From Hyphomicrobiales bacterium (GTDB lineage: Bacteria; Pseudomonadota; Alphaproteobacteria; Rhizobiales; JAJFHB01): 64,000 nucleotides of DNA. Location of the stretch: contig JAJFHE010000025.1 of the NCBI GenBank assembly GCA_021775755.1, positions 162,491 through 226,490 on the forward strand, given 5' to 3'. Below are positions 18,260-27,798 of this stretch, piece by piece. Every line of letters starts with the position of its first letter. Position 1 is the first letter of the stretch. Made by a program: the position numbers and the translations under genes. The notes below the pieces were generated by a model, which was not told the origin of the DNA, made no database searches, and was given only the letters and a program-made list of their open reading frames with translations.

Positions 18260-19036
18260 TTGAGCACAGACCGTCACATTGTTCTTGAAGACGTTCGCAA
18301 GGCGTTTGGCCCAAAACATGTGCTGAACGGCGTGACAGTCGACGTCGAGCGTGGCAAATCGCTGGTCGTGATCGGTGGCTCGGGCACCGGCAAGTCGGTG
18401 ATGCTGAAATGCATTCTCGGCCTGCTCGATCCAGACTCAGGCTCGATCAAGATCGACGATCGCGAGGTTGTGGGACTGCGCGGATCCGACCGCGACGCCG
18501 TGATGGCGAAAATGGGCATGCTGTTTCAGGGCGCCGCCTTGTTCGACAGTCTGACGGTTTGGGAAAATGTCGCCTTCGGCTTGATCCAGGGCAAGAAAAT
18601 GAACCGGAAAGACGCCAAGGAAATCGCCATCCAGAAGCTTGGCCAGGTTGGCCTGGGCGCTGAGGTTGGCGAACTGTCGCCTGCGGAACTCTCCGGCGGC
18701 ATGCAGAAGCGTGTCGGACTGGCGCGGGCGATTGCCGCGGACCCGGACATTATCTTCTTCGACGAACCAACCACCGGTCTCGACCCGATCATGGGCGACG
18801 TGATCAACGATCTTATCGTTCACACGGTGCAGGAACTCGGCGCTACGACCGTGTCGATCACGCACGATATGACCAGTGCCCGCAAGATCGCCGACAAAAT
18901 CGCAATGATCTACAAAGGCGAAATGATCTGGCACGGCGATGCCAAGGATGTCGACGAGAGTGGCAGCGATTACGTCGAGCAGTTCATCCACGGCAGTGCC
19001 GACGGGCCGATCCAGATGGAAGTTTTGAAACCCTAG
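18260..19036 (+). CDS. mlaF: MlaF-family lipid ABC transporter ATP-binding protein
   Basis: ATPase partner of the adjacent MlaE permease. The 258-residue protein has Walker A GGSGTGKSVMLK, the Q-loop MLFQGAALFDSLTVWENVAF, the signature ELSGGMQKRVGLARA, Walker B IIFFDEPTTGLDP and the switch histidine in SITHDMTSA. It starts with TTG at 18260, 4 nt behind GAGGG. radA begins 3 nt after its stop, so alr-mlaE-mlaF-radA look like one transcript. Confidence 0.93.
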   Translation: MSTDRHIVLEDVRKAFGPKHVLNGVTVDVERGKSLVVIGGSGTGKSVMLKCILGLLDPDSGSIKIDDREVVGLRGSDRDAVMAKMGMLFQGAALFDSLTVWENVAFGLIQGKKMNRKDAKEIAIQKLGQVGLGAEVGELSPAELSGGMQKRVGLARAIAADPDIIFFDEPTTGLDPIMGDVINDLIVHTVQELGATTVSITHDMTSARKIADKIAMIYKGEMIWHGDAKDVDESGSDYVEQFIHGSADGPIQMEVLKP

Positions 19037-19039
19037 ACG

Positions 19040-20476
19040 ATGGCCAAACCGGCCCGGAAATTTGTCTGCCAGAGTTGCGGTGCCGATACGCCGCAATGGG
19101 CGGGACGGTGCGATGCGTGTGGCGCGTGGAATTCACTACAGGAAGAAACCGGTACGCTGGCCGGTGTTGGCGGCTCACCTCGAGCCAAACCACCGCGCGG
19201 CAAGATCATTGAGCTGGTCGGCCTCGAAGGCGATGACACCGCGCCGGAGCGCATCGAAAGCGGCGTCGCGGAGTTCGACCGGGTAACCGGTGGCGGTCTG
19301 GTTCCCGGCTCAGTCCTCATCGTTGGCGGTGACCCCGGCATCGGCAAATCGACGCTGCTCCTGCAGATCCTCGCAGCACTGGCCAATCGCGGCAGTGCGG
19401 TAATGTACCTGTCGGGCGAAGAAGCCATTGCCCAGGTCAGGCTTCGCGCACAGCGTCTCGGGCTCGGCAAGTCGGCAATAGCGCTCGGCGTCGAGACCAA
19501 TCTTGCCGATATCCTCGCTACCCTTGAGAACGCAACGCCGCCGGACGTTGTGGTGGTGGATTCCATGCAAACGGTCTGGTCGCCGGCACTTGACGCGGCA
19601 CCGGGTACCGTCACCCAATTGCGCGCCGCCGCTCAAGCCCTGACGAATTTCGCAAAGGCGCGCGGCAGCGCCATCATCCTGGTCGGGCACGTCACCAAGG
19701 AAGGCCAGATCGCCGGACCGAAGGTAGTCGAGCATATGGTCGACACCGTGCTCTACTTCGAAGGCGAATCAGGCCATCAGTTTCGGCTTCTGCGCGCGGT
19801 AAAGAACCGGTTCGGGCCGACCGACGAAATCGGCGTGTTTGAGATGTCGGACAAGGGATTGCGGGAGGTATCAAACCCCTCGCGCCTGTTCATCGGCAAC
19901 CGCGACACCTCGTCGCCGGGTGCTGCGGTGTTTGCCGGGATTGAGGGAACCCGGCCTATTCTTGTGGAAATTCAGGCGCTCGTCGCCCCCTCGCCGCTTG
20001 GCACGCCGCGCCGCGCCGTGGTCGGCTGGGACGCCAACCGGCTCGCCATGGTGCTCGCGGTGCTGGACGCACACGCGGGCCTGCATTTTGCGGGCCACGA
20101 CATATATCTGAATGTTGCCGGCGGCCTGAAAGTGCGCGAACCCGCCGCTGACCTTGCAGTCGCGGCGGCACTTGTGTCCTCGCTTCTCAACAGTTCCCTG
20201 CCGCTTGATGCCGTGTTCTTCGGCGAAGTCAGTCTGTCGGGTGCGCTGCGCCCGGTCGGCCAGGCGCCGGCGCGCATCAAGGAAGCTGCAAAACTGGGCT
20301 TCGAGCGTGCCGTGGTGCCCTCCGGATCGATCGAGAAAGCCGTAACGCCCGCGCCGGGTATGGGCGTTGAGCAGCTCGGCAATGTGGACACTCTGCTCGC
20401 CTGGATTCGCGAGAACGGCGACACCCGCGCGGTAACTATTGCCAGCCAAAACACAGACGCCGCACACGCCCAATAA
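19040..20476 (+). CDS. radA: DNA repair protein RadA (Sms)
   Basis: RecA-like helicase that helps process branched recombination intermediates. The 478-residue protein shows the full domain order: N-terminal zinc finger CQSCGADTPQW...CDACGAW, a RecA core with Walker A GGDPGIGKSTLLLQ, the RadA-specific KNRFG motif (VKNRFGPTDEIGVFEM) and a C-terminal Lon-protease-like domain (FVCQ... start to LPLDAVFFGEVSLSGALRP). Length and motifs are normal. It follows mlaF by 3 nt; 128 nt separate it from cvpA. Confidence 0.96.
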   Translation: MAKPARKFVCQSCGADTPQWAGRCDACGAWNSLQEETGTLAGVGGSPRAKPPRGKIIELVGLEGDDTAPERIESGVAEFDRVTGGGLVPGSVLIVGGDPGIGKSTLLLQILAALANRGSAVMYLSGEEAIAQVRLRAQRLGLGKSAIALGVETNLADILATLENATPPDVVVVDSMQTVWSPALDAAPGTVTQLRAAAQALTNFAKARGSAIILVGHVTKEGQIAGPKVVEHMVDTVLYFEGESGHQFRLLRAVKNRFGPTDEIGVFEMSDKGLREVSNPSRLFIGNRDTSSPGAAVFAGIEGTRPILVEIQALVAPSPLGTPRRAVVGWDANRLAMVLAVLDAHAGLHFAGHDIYLNVAGGLKVREPAADLAVAAALVSSLLNSSLPLDAVFFGEVSLSGALRPVGQAPARIKEAAKLGFERAVVPSGSIEKAVTPAPGMGVEQLGNVDTLLAWIRENGDTRAVTIASQNTDAAHAQ

Positions 20477-20604
20477 TTACCCGCTTTCACATTCATGTTG
20501 GTTTGTGGTGGCCAAGGCCGGAAAGTTGAAGTATGCCCAGTATACGGGAAGGTCAAAACTCGCCTCCAGAACCAAAGCGCGCACAAGATATCGTCTGAAC
20601 ACTC

Positions 20605-21273
20605 ATGACATTTACGTTCGTTGATGCACTGCTCATTGGGATCATGCTGATCTCAGGCATACTTGCTTTGATGCGTGGCTTCACGCGTGAGGTTCTCTCC
20701 GTTCTGTCGTGGGGCGGCGCGGCGCTTGCCGCGTATTTTCTGCGCCCGTTCCTGACGGAAACCGCGCGGTCTTACTTTCACGAAGCCGACAAATGGGTTG
20801 CCGACATCGTTCTCGTCGCCGCAATCTTCCTGGTCGCGTTGATCATCATCTCGGTTCTCACAATGCGGATGTCGGACTGGGTTCTGGACAGTTCCATTGG
20901 CGTGCTCGACCGAACCGTCGGATTTGCGTTCGGTCTGGTGCGCGGGCTTCTGCTTGTAGTGGTGTGCTACCTGTTCTTTATCTGGCTTGTGAACCGCGAC
21001 GACCATCCCTCGCAACTGCGCAATGCGGCGACCCTGCCGTTTATTGACGCGACCGCCGAGGTGATCATCTCTTACCTGCCGATCGAGATTGCCGAGGCTC
21101 TCAAATCGAAGACCTATGGCAATGACGCGGGCTCAAGCGGGCCCGACGGAGACGTGCAACCCGGGATCGAACCGGACGCGCCGGCTGACAGCAGCAGCAA
21201 CGAAGGCTATAACGGTAACGAACGCAGTGGTTTGAATCAGCTTCTGCAGAGTACGCAGCAAAGCACCAATTGA
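20605..21273 (+). CDS. cvpA: CvpA family membrane protein
   Basis: Inner-membrane protein of the colicin V production family; in enterobacteria it is required for colicin V export and envelope homeostasis and is linked to purF. The 222-residue product has four hydrophobic segments in the first ~150 residues, starting with VDALLIGIMLISGILALMRG, and a polar C-terminal tail of about 70 residues rich in Asn, Ser, Asp and Gly. It lies 57 nt ahead of purF, the conserved cvpA-purF pairing. Confidence 0.92.
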   Translation: MTFTFVDALLIGIMLISGILALMRGFTREVLSVLSWGGAALAAYFLRPFLTETARSYFHEADKWVADIVLVAAIFLVALIIISVLTMRMSDWVLDSSIGVLDRTVGFAFGLVRGLLLVVVCYLFFIWLVNRDDHPSQLRNAATLPFIDATAEVIISYLPIEIAEALKSKTYGNDAGSSGPDGDVQPGIEPDAPADSSSNEGYNGNERSGLNQLLQSTQQSTN

Positions 21274-21330
21274 CCGCGCTCTGCCGGAGTCAGGTTCGCA
21301 GGGCTTTCCTTGGCTGGATGGAGCCGCCCA

Positions 21331-22806
21331 ATGCCGGACAGTGAAAACGCGCTATCGAGTTCACACAGCTTCGACGACGACCGGCTGCACGAGGAATGCG
21401 GCGTATTCGGTGTGTTCGAGCATGAAGACGCCGCCGCCCTGACGGCGCTCGGGCTGCATGCCCTGCAGCACCGCGGTCAGGAAGCAGCCGGTATCGTGTC
21501 GTTCGACGGGCACCGGTTCAATGCTGAAAAGCGCCTCGGGCTGGTGGGCGACCACTTTTCCAAAAAGAACACCATGGACCGCCTTACCGGGCGCAGCGCC
21601 ATCGGCCACGTGCGCTATTCAACCACCGGCGAGACGATCCTGCGCAATGTGCAGCCGCTGTTTGCGGAGCTGTCTGGAGGCGGCTTCGCGGTATGTCACA
21701 ACGGCAACCTCACCAATTCGATGACATTGCGCGATCAACTGGTCGGGAACGGTGCGATCTGCCAGACGACATCCGATACAGAGGTCATATTGCATCTCGT
21801 GGCGCAGAGCCGGCGGCCGCGCCTCATTGAAAAGTTCATAGATGCCCTGCGCTCCATCGAAGGCGCATACTCGCTTGTTGCCATGTCGAACAAGAAGCTC
21901 ATTGGCGCGCGCGACCCGCTCGGCATCAGGCCGCTCGTGCTCGGCGACCTCGATGGATCGCCGATCCTGGCGTCCGAAACCTGCGCGCTCGACATCATCG
22001 GCGCCAAGTTTGTGCGCGAAATCGAAAACGGCGAGATCGTCGTCATCACACAAGACGGCATCGAGAGTCTGCATCCGTTTCCCAAATGCCCGCCGCGGCC
22101 TTGCGTGTTTGAATACATCTACTTTTCACGCCCGGACAGTATTGTCGGTGGCCGCAGCGTCTATGAGGTGCGCAAGGAAATGGGGCGGCAGCTTGCCCGC
22201 GAAGCGACCGGCGATCTGGACGTTGTGATCCCGGTGCCGGACTCAGGCGTTCCCGCGGCCATTGGTTATGCTCAGGAATCGGGTGTCCCTTATGAGCTCG
22301 GCATTATCCGCAACCACTATGTCGGGCGCACCTTCATCGAACCGACACAGCAAATCCGTGCACTCGGCGTAAAACTGAAACACAGCGCCAACCGCGCGGT
22401 GATCGAAGGCAAGCGAATTGTGCTGATCGACGACAGCATCGTGCGCGGCACCACGTCGGTGAAGATTGTGCAGATGATGTATGACGCCGGCGCGCGGGAA
22501 GTGCACATGCGCATTGCCAGCCCACCCATTTCACATCCCGACTTTTACGGCATCGATACGCCGGACCAGCGCAAACTGCTTGCGGCAAGCCATTCGGTCG
22601 AGGAAATGCGCGAACATATCGGCGTCAAATCCCTGGCGTTCCTGTCGGTCGATGGCCTCTACAGGGCGATGGGCTATGAAGGCCGCGATCCGGTGAACCC
22701 GCAATTTACCGATCATTGCTTCACCGGCGACTATCCGACGCCGCTGACCGACCGCAACGGCAGCAATGCGCCCCGGCAATTGTCGCTTCTGGCTGAGACC
22801 GGCTGA
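21331..22806 (+). CDS. purF: Amidophosphoribosyltransferase
   Basis: First committed step of purine synthesis: PRPP and glutamine to phosphoribosylamine. The 491-residue protein has a short propeptide and then the N-terminal nucleophile cysteine at residue 23 in EECGVFGVFEHED, the glutaminase segment RYSTTGET, and the PRPP-binding VLIDDSIVRGTTS. The ATG at 21331 has GGAG 7 nt upstream and is preferred over the start at 21310. It is paired with cvpA upstream and an SDR gene downstream (35 nt). Confidence 0.97.
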   Translation: MPDSENALSSSHSFDDDRLHEECGVFGVFEHEDAAALTALGLHALQHRGQEAAGIVSFDGHRFNAEKRLGLVGDHFSKKNTMDRLTGRSAIGHVRYSTTGETILRNVQPLFAELSGGGFAVCHNGNLTNSMTLRDQLVGNGAICQTTSDTEVILHLVAQSRRPRLIEKFIDALRSIEGAYSLVAMSNKKLIGARDPLGIRPLVLGDLDGSPILASETCALDIIGAKFVREIENGEIVVITQDGIESLHPFPKCPPRPCVFEYIYFSRPDSIVGGRSVYEVRKEMGRQLAREATGDLDVVIPVPDSGVPAAIGYAQESGVPYELGIIRNHYVGRTFIEPTQQIRALGVKLKHSANRAVIEGKRIVLIDDSIVRGTTSVKIVQMMYDAGAREVHMRIASPPISHPDFYGIDTPDQRKLLAASHSVEEMREHIGVKSLAFLSVDGLYRAMGYEGRDPVNPQFTDHCFTGDYPTPLTDRNGSNAPRQLSLLAETG

Positions 22807-22841
22807 ACCATCCAGCACAACAAGAACAAGCAGGAACACCC

Positions 22842-23570
22842 ATGAGCGCACGCCTGGAAGGACGTATTGCCGTTATCACCGGAGCTTCGCGCGGCATCGG
22901 ACGCGCCGTGGCGCTCGCCTGCGCCCGCGAGGGAGCGCACGTCATTTTGCTGGCGCGCACGCAAGGTGGCCTTGAAGAAGTGGACGACGACATCAAAGCC
23001 GCCGGCGGCAATGCGACGCTTGTGCCCGTGGACCTGCAGGACTTCGATGCTATCGACCGCCTCGGCGCCAGCATTTTCGAGCGCTGGGGCAAGCTCGACA
23101 TCCTTGTCGGCAATGCAGGCATTCTTGGCAAACTGACACCTTTGGACCACATCGATCCGGAAGTGTGGGACCGGGTCATGGCGATCAATGTCACAGCAAA
23201 CTGGCGTCTCATTCGTTCGCTTGATCCGCTGTTGCAACAATCGGATGCGGGGCGCGCGGTGTTCGTTACATCCGGGGCCGCGGTCAACTGCGGTGCCTAT
23301 TGGGGTGTCTACTCCGTGTCGAAGGCGGCGCTCGATGCGCTGATCAAGACCTATGCGGCGGAAAACGCTTCGAAATCCGTTGCCGCAAATCTGTTCAATC
23401 CGGGGCCTGTGCGCACCGGCATGCGCGCTCAGGCGATGCCCGGTGAAGATCCCGAAACCCTGCCGACGCCGGAAATGGTGGCCGAGACCTTCATCCCGCT
23501 GGTGACGCCTGAATGTTCACAGAACGGCATGGTCTACGATTTCCCGACGCAGAGCTTCGCCAAGCGGTAA
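22842..23570 (+). CDS. Short-chain dehydrogenase/reductase
   Basis: A 242-residue NAD(P)-dependent SDR. It has TGASRGIGRAVA for cofactor binding, the GNAGI motif, the serine in FVTSGAA and the YSVSK Tyr/Lys pair. It resembles YciK-type SDRs and often follows purF in Rhizobiales; the substrate is unknown. It lies 35 nt behind purF and converges on a lipoprotein gene with 6 nt between the stops. Confidence 0.85.
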   Translation: MSARLEGRIAVITGASRGIGRAVALACAREGAHVILLARTQGGLEEVDDDIKAAGGNATLVPVDLQDFDAIDRLGASIFERWGKLDILVGNAGILGKLTPLDHIDPEVWDRVMAINVTANWRLIRSLDPLLQQSDAGRAVFVTSGAAVNCGAYWGVYSVSKAALDALIKTYAAENASKSVAANLFNPGPVRTGMRAQAMPGEDPETLPTPEMVAETFIPLVTPECSQNGMVYDFPTQSFAKR

Positions 23571-23576
23571 TGCGTT

Positions 23577-24005
23577 TCAGCTCTCGTCGCGCTGCCACGC
23601 GGCGAACCCCTCGTTGAGCCACCAGCGCTTCAAGACAAACAGCCGCCCATCGCCCAGCGGACCGTTGGAGGTTTCCACGGCGACGAGGTTCGGCTCGCGT
23701 GACTGAAAGCCGCCTTGATCGAACCTGCAGCGCACCCATTGCACCCTGCCCGGGCGGCCACGCATTCGGACGCGGTATTTGACCCGCACGGTGTTGTCAT
23801 TGCGGTTCGCCTCAGACGACACAAAGTCAACGGCATCGGCCCCAAGTTGAAGATAACCGACGACGGACTGGCACATGTCGACACGCCTTGTGTCATCGGA
23901 CGAGCAGGCTGAAATGGCCAGGGTGGTCACCACCAGAACGGCGGCCCGGAACAGGCAGGCGCTTCGCCGGCGCGCCGCCCCGATCTTTTTGTGTCCGTGC
24001 CGCAT
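23577..24005 (-). CDS. Small predicted lipoprotein of unknown function
   Basis: A 142-residue protein. A basic stretch (KKIGAARRR) and a hydrophobic segment end in the lipobox-like LAISAC, so it is probably lipid-anchored after cleavage before that cysteine. The mature part is small and basic with a likely beta-rich core (NTVRVKYRVRMRGRPGRVQW) and two further cysteines that could form a disulfide. I do not recognise a family. The ATG at 24005 is preferred over the frame start at 24029. It is the last gene of the leftward TPR-bamB-der group, 57 nt after der. Confidence 0.6.
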   Translation of the reverse strand: MRHGHKKIGAARRRSACLFRAAVLVVTTLAISACSSDDTRRVDMCQSVVGYLQLGADAVDFVSSEANRNDNTVRVKYRVRMRGRPGRVQWVRCRFDQGGFQSREPNLVAVETSNGPLGDGRLFVLKRWWLNEGFAAWQRDES

Positions 24006-24062
24006 ACACTCACGTAACGCAATCCGCAACGTGAGGGAATAGACCGTTTGCAGCCGTGTTTT

Positions 24063-25415
24063 CTATGACTTTGCGTAAGGGTTGCTGCCCTTGCGGAACT
24101 GAACCCGAACGGGCGTGCCCCACAGGCCGAAATCCTCACGCAGGGTGTTTGTCAGATAACGGCCATAGGATTCCGGCAACTCGTGTGCGCGGGAGCTGAA
24201 AAGCACGAAAGTCGGCGGCCGAGTCTTAGCCTGCGTAACGTAGCGCAGGGTTACGCGCCGTCCCTTTGCCGCGGGCGGCGGGTGGCGCTGTACGACCTCG
24301 TCGAGCCAGCGGTTCAGCGCACCTGTCGTCACGCGGCGGTTCCAGACATCGTAAGCCTTGAACACTGCGGGCATGAGCTTTCCAAGCCGCGAGCCGGTCA
24401 GTGCCGACAGCGTAACGATGGGGACACCGCGCACCTGCGGCAACAGGCGCGCGGCGCGTTCCTCGATCACCGCGAGATGTTCGCGTTTGTCCTTAACCTC
24501 GTCCCACTTGTTGATCGCGATCACCAGTGCGCGGCCTTCGCGCGCCACGAGATCGACAAGCTGAAGGTCCTGTTTCTCAAACGGCATCGATGCATCGATG
24601 ACGACAACGACAACCTCGGCAAAGCGCACCGCGCGCAACGTGTCGGCGACCGAGAGTTTTTCAAGCTTTCCGGTTACGCGTGCGCGTTTGCGCACGCCGG
24701 CAGTATCGTGCAGCCTGACACTGCGGCCGTCATGCTCGAACTCGACAGCGATCGCATCGCGGGTAATGCCGGCTTCCGGCCCCGTCAGCAGACGGTCCTC
24801 GCCCAGGAGTTTGTTGATGAGCGTCGACTTGCCGACATTGGGTCTGCCGATAACCGCGATGCGCATTGGGCGGTTTTCATCGTCGCCCTCATCATCGGGT
24901 TCAAGATGGCGCTGGCGCGCGGCTTCCGCGTACGGCAACAGCGCATCGTACAGTTCGCCCAGACCCTCACCGTGTTCAGCGGACAGAGCCACAGGCTCGC
25001 CAATTCCAAGCGAAAAGGCATCATAAAGCGCGGCCTCGCCGGCGCGACCCTCGCATTTGTTGGCAATGAGGATGACCGGCTTTTCGGTCTTGCGCAAAAA
25101 GTCCGCAAAGTGCTGGTCGAGCGGCGTGACCCCGGCACGGGCATCGATCAGAAACAAGCAGACATCGGCCTCGCCGATAGCCGCCTCGCTTTGCGCGCGC
25201 ATGCGCCCCTCAAGCGAGGCGGCGGGTGCGTCGTCAAGGCCTGCGGTATCGAAGACTGAGAACTCCATGTCGGCGATGCCGCCCTCGCCTTCGCGCCGGT
25301 CCCGGGTGACACCGGGTGCATCGTCGACAAGCGCCAGCCGCTGTCCGACCAAACGGTTGAACAGTGTCGACTTGCCGACATTCGGCCTTCCGACAATTGC
25401 GACTGTGAAGGGCAT
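24063..25415 (-). CDS. der: Ribosome biogenesis GTPase Der (EngA)
   Basis: Double GTPase needed for 50S assembly. The 450-residue protein has two G domains, each with GRPNVGKST as G1; the DTAGL and DTAGV switch motifs and the NKCE and NKWD base-recognition motifs are all present. The C-terminal KH-like domain contains [19 protein letters not shown]. The first G domain is intact. It follows bamB by 69 nt, a frequent pairing in proteobacteria. Confidence 0.97.
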   Translation of the reverse strand: MPFTVAIVGRPNVGKSTLFNRLVGQRLALVDDAPGVTRDRREGEGGIADMEFSVFDTAGLDDAPAASLEGRMRAQSEAAIGEADVCLFLIDARAGVTPLDQHFADFLRKTEKPVILIANKCEGRAGEAALYDAFSLGIGEPVALSAEHGEGLGELYDALLPYAEAARQRHLEPDDEGDDENRPMRIAVIGRPNVGKSTLINKLLGEDRLLTGPEAGITRDAIAVEFEHDGRSVRLHDTAGVRKRARVTGKLEKLSVADTLRAVRFAEVVVVVIDASMPFEKQDLQLVDLVAREGRALVIAINKWDEVKDKREHLAVIEERAARLLPQVRGVPIVTLSALTGSRLGKLMPAVFKAYDVWNRRVTTGALNRWLDEVVQRHPPPAAKGRRVTLRYVTQAKTRPPTFVLFSSRAHELPESYGRYLTNTLREDFGLWGTPVRVQFRKGSNPYAKS

Positions 25416-25484
25416 TGATGAAAATATCCAAACCGGTGCGGAGCGGCTGTTACACCGTTACCCGGACCGCTACGACGGGACGTA

Positions 25485-26828
25485 TCAGCGCATCGCAATC
25501 AACGTGGCGTCGTCGGTGAGAAGGTAGATCGTGTTGCCCGCAACGATGGGCGCAATAAACATGGCGGCGCCGATGTCGCTCTGTGAAATGATGCTGCCGT
25601 CCTGCACATTGACCTGCGCCATAATGCCCTTCGACGAAACGGCGAACAGCCGGCCGCCGGCTAGAACGGGTCCGCTCCAGATCTGGTCGCCCGGCAGTTC
25701 CTTCGTCCACCGCACCAGGCCCTGATCGCGTGTCACCGCCATCAAGTTCTGTGTCCCCGAGATGACGAAGATGAAGGGCCCGGCAACCCACGGTGTCTGC
25801 GTGCCGGAAATGTTCTTGGACCAGATGCGCTCACCCGATGTTACGTCGATCGCCACCATGCGGCCTGAATGTCCAATGGCGATCGCCTGTCCGCCCTCGA
25901 TCACCGGCCGGCCGGAGATGTCGTTCATCGACGCGAGCGAACTCAAAGCACCTGTGCGCACCAGGCTGTCGCCCCAAAGCGGCCTGCCCGTTGCGGCGGA
26001 AAACGCAATGATTTCACCGGACGTATACGGCACTACCACCGTGTCGCCGCGCACCGCGGGAGATGTGCTCGTGAGGAGCGATGCGGTTTCTCCCACGCCG
26101 TCGAACTTCCACTGCGTGAAGCCGTCCTCGGCGGAAAGCGCGAAAACTTCATTGCTGATTGTCGAGACGAAGACGCGGCCATCGGCAACCGTCGGCGCCG
26201 ACCGGATAGGACTGTCCAAGCGCTTGCCCCACACGAGTTCGCCGGACGACGCCAGAAATGCCATGACGTTGCCGAACGCGGTCGTCACATAAACCTTACG
26301 GCCATCCGATGCGACACCGCCACCGTATCCCTCGTCGGATTCCTCCTGATTGGGGGTTAGCGCTTTCGACCAGACAGCGCCACCGCTCGATGCGTCGAAC
26401 GCCCGCAACGTTGCCTGAGTGTCCAGAACGAAGATGCGGCCATTGGAAACGATCGGGCTGGCGGTCAGGCGGCCCTGGCTGCTCGACCCGGTGCCCGCGC
26501 TGGATGACCAGGCGCGCTGGGGCTGAGGGCCGAGTGCAACATGTTGAAGGGCATTGCTCGGCACGCCACCGGGCTGCGACCAGTTCTGATTTGTCTGAGC
26601 TGCCGGAACCACAATAGGAACCGCACTGACCGTCGGGTCCGGCGTGATGTCGGTGGTGGTTGCCATCACCTCTTCACGCTGACCGGGCAAAATGGTGTCC
26701 TCGGTCGTGCCGAGAAGTTTCTGCACGCCCTTGAAGGATCCGCAGCCGGAAAGCGTTACGCTGAGCGCGATCGCAACCAGAGCCGGTCTCAGAGATTTAG
26801 CCGATAGCCTCAACTGCTTAAACTCCAC
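25485..26828 (-). CDS. bamB: Outer membrane assembly lipoprotein BamB-like (PQQ-repeat beta-propeller)
   Basis: BamB is the propeller lipoprotein of the outer-membrane beta-barrel assembly machine. The 447-residue protein begins with a signal peptide ending in the lipobox LSGC. A ~70-residue Ser/Thr/Gln-rich linker follows, then repeated PQQ-type blades, with GRIFVLDTQATLRAFDASSG, GKVYVTTAFGNVMAF, GRVFVSTISNEVFAL and GRLFAVSSKGIMAQVN. The start is uncertain: GTG at 26828, or TTG at 26813 behind GGTGGAG. It is flanked by the TPR membrane protein and der, which is the standard bamB neighbourhood. Confidence 0.88.
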   Translation of the reverse strand: MEFKQLRLSAKSLRPALVAIALSVTLSGCGSFKGVQKLLGTTEDTILPGQREEVMATTTDITPDPTVSAVPIVVPAAQTNQNWSQPGGVPSNALQHVALGPQPQRAWSSSAGTGSSSQGRLTASPIVSNGRIFVLDTQATLRAFDASSGGAVWSKALTPNQEESDEGYGGGVASDGRKVYVTTAFGNVMAFLASSGELVWGKRLDSPIRSAPTVADGRVFVSTISNEVFALSAEDGFTQWKFDGVGETASLLTSTSPAVRGDTVVVPYTSGEIIAFSAATGRPLWGDSLVRTGALSSLASMNDISGRPVIEGGQAIAIGHSGRMVAIDVTSGERIWSKNISGTQTPWVAGPFIFVISGTQNLMAVTRDQGLVRWTKELPGDQIWSGPVLAGGRLFAVSSKGIMAQVNVQDGSIISQSDIGAAMFIAPIVAGNTIYLLTDDATLIAMR

Positions 26829-26858
26829 CTGTCCGCCGCACGGTGCGGCAGGACACTG

Positions 26859-27557
26859 CTATTGGGCGTCACCGCCCGCTGCTGCGCCGTCGTCGCCGCC
26901 GGGCAAGTATGGCTCGATAAGCTCCTGCATGCGCCGGGCGCGGTCCTGGGTCGACTGGGACGCGGTCGGGTCGCTGCGAACTTCGACATAAAGCCGGTCC
27001 GCCGCAGCATAGTCGGCGGCACGATAGGCGGACAGCGCAAGGATCTCGCGCGCCGCATTGCGATAGGGTCCCTCTTGCGCCGCAATCGGGCCAATGCCCG
27101 CACTGATCGTATCGAAATCCGCCGTATCGATGTTGAGAAGCGCAAGTTTAAGGCGCGCCAGATTGCCGACCAGATCCGTAGCGCTGTAACTCGCGGCCAT
27201 CGCCTCCAGGATGCGTTTCGCACCCTCGGTGTCGCCGGCTTCCACAAGCGCCGTAGCGGTCTGGAAATTGGCAAGAAGCGCGTAGCCGCCGGGTCCGTCA
27301 TCGGCCAGTTCGCGCAAAACCGTCTGCGCCTCTTCGACCTTTTCCTCTTCGAACAGGTCCATGGCTTCGAGATAGCGCGCACCTGCCGCTTCGGCCGCGG
27401 ACTTCTCCCACGCCTGCCAGCCCTTGATGCCGCCAACGGCTGCAACAATGCCAACGCATATGGCGATCAGATAGACGCCGTATTTGTCCCAGAGTTTCTG
27501 GAACTGTTCATTGCGAACTTCTTCATCAACTTCGCGAAAAATGGATTCGTCGCTCAA
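26859..27557 (-). CDS. YfgM-like tetratricopeptide membrane protein
   Basis: A 232-residue protein with an acidic N-terminus, one membrane segment at about 27-46 (YLIAICVGIVAAVGGIKGW) and a periplasmic TPR-like helical region. YfgM in E. coli bridges the Sec translocon and periplasmic chaperones and is encoded beside bamB; the same order here (this gene, bamB, der) supports the assignment. It starts with TTG at 27557, 7 nt behind GGAG. A sigma-70-like promoter lies 159-186 nt upstream. Confidence 0.8.
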   Translation of the reverse strand: MSDESIFREVDEEVRNEQFQKLWDKYGVYLIAICVGIVAAVGGIKGWQAWEKSAAEAAGARYLEAMDLFEEEKVEEAQTVLRELADDGPGGYALLANFQTATALVEAGDTEGAKRILEAMAASYSATDLVGNLARLKLALLNIDTADFDTISAGIGPIAAQEGPYRNAAREILALSAYRAADYAAADRLYVEVRSDPTASQSTQDRARRMQELIEPYLPGGDDGAAAGGDAQ

Positions 27558-27715
27558 GGGCGCGCTCCGGATTGTTCTGCCTCGCCGCTGCGGCAGCGAT
27601 GGCGACTGCGGTATGTGTGAATTGGCGGGTAAAATAGCGCGATGGCTATTTCAAGGCAAACGCGGTGTTGAAAGAGTGTAAACGCGTGGGCCGCCAACCT
27701 TTTTCACTTAAACTA

Positions 27716-27743
27716 TTGATATCATGCATTTAATCGTCGTCAA
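27716..27743 (-). promoter_or_regulatory. Candidate promoter of the TPR-bamB-der transcript
   Basis: On the minus strand, TTGACG (27738-27743), a 16-nt spacer and TATCAA (27716-27721) form a good sigma-70-type pair. It is in the 241-nt gap behind panB and would give a 5' leader of about 150 nt. Confidence 0.45.
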
Positions 27744-27798
27744 GCGATTCCGCGCCTCTATCCCTCGTGCAACAAAATTACGCGAGACCGTGTGAGGC

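Noticed and set aside
24183..25259. 358-residue plus-strand frame opposite der
   Set aside because: der is complete with all GTPase motifs; the reverse frame shows no recognisable features.
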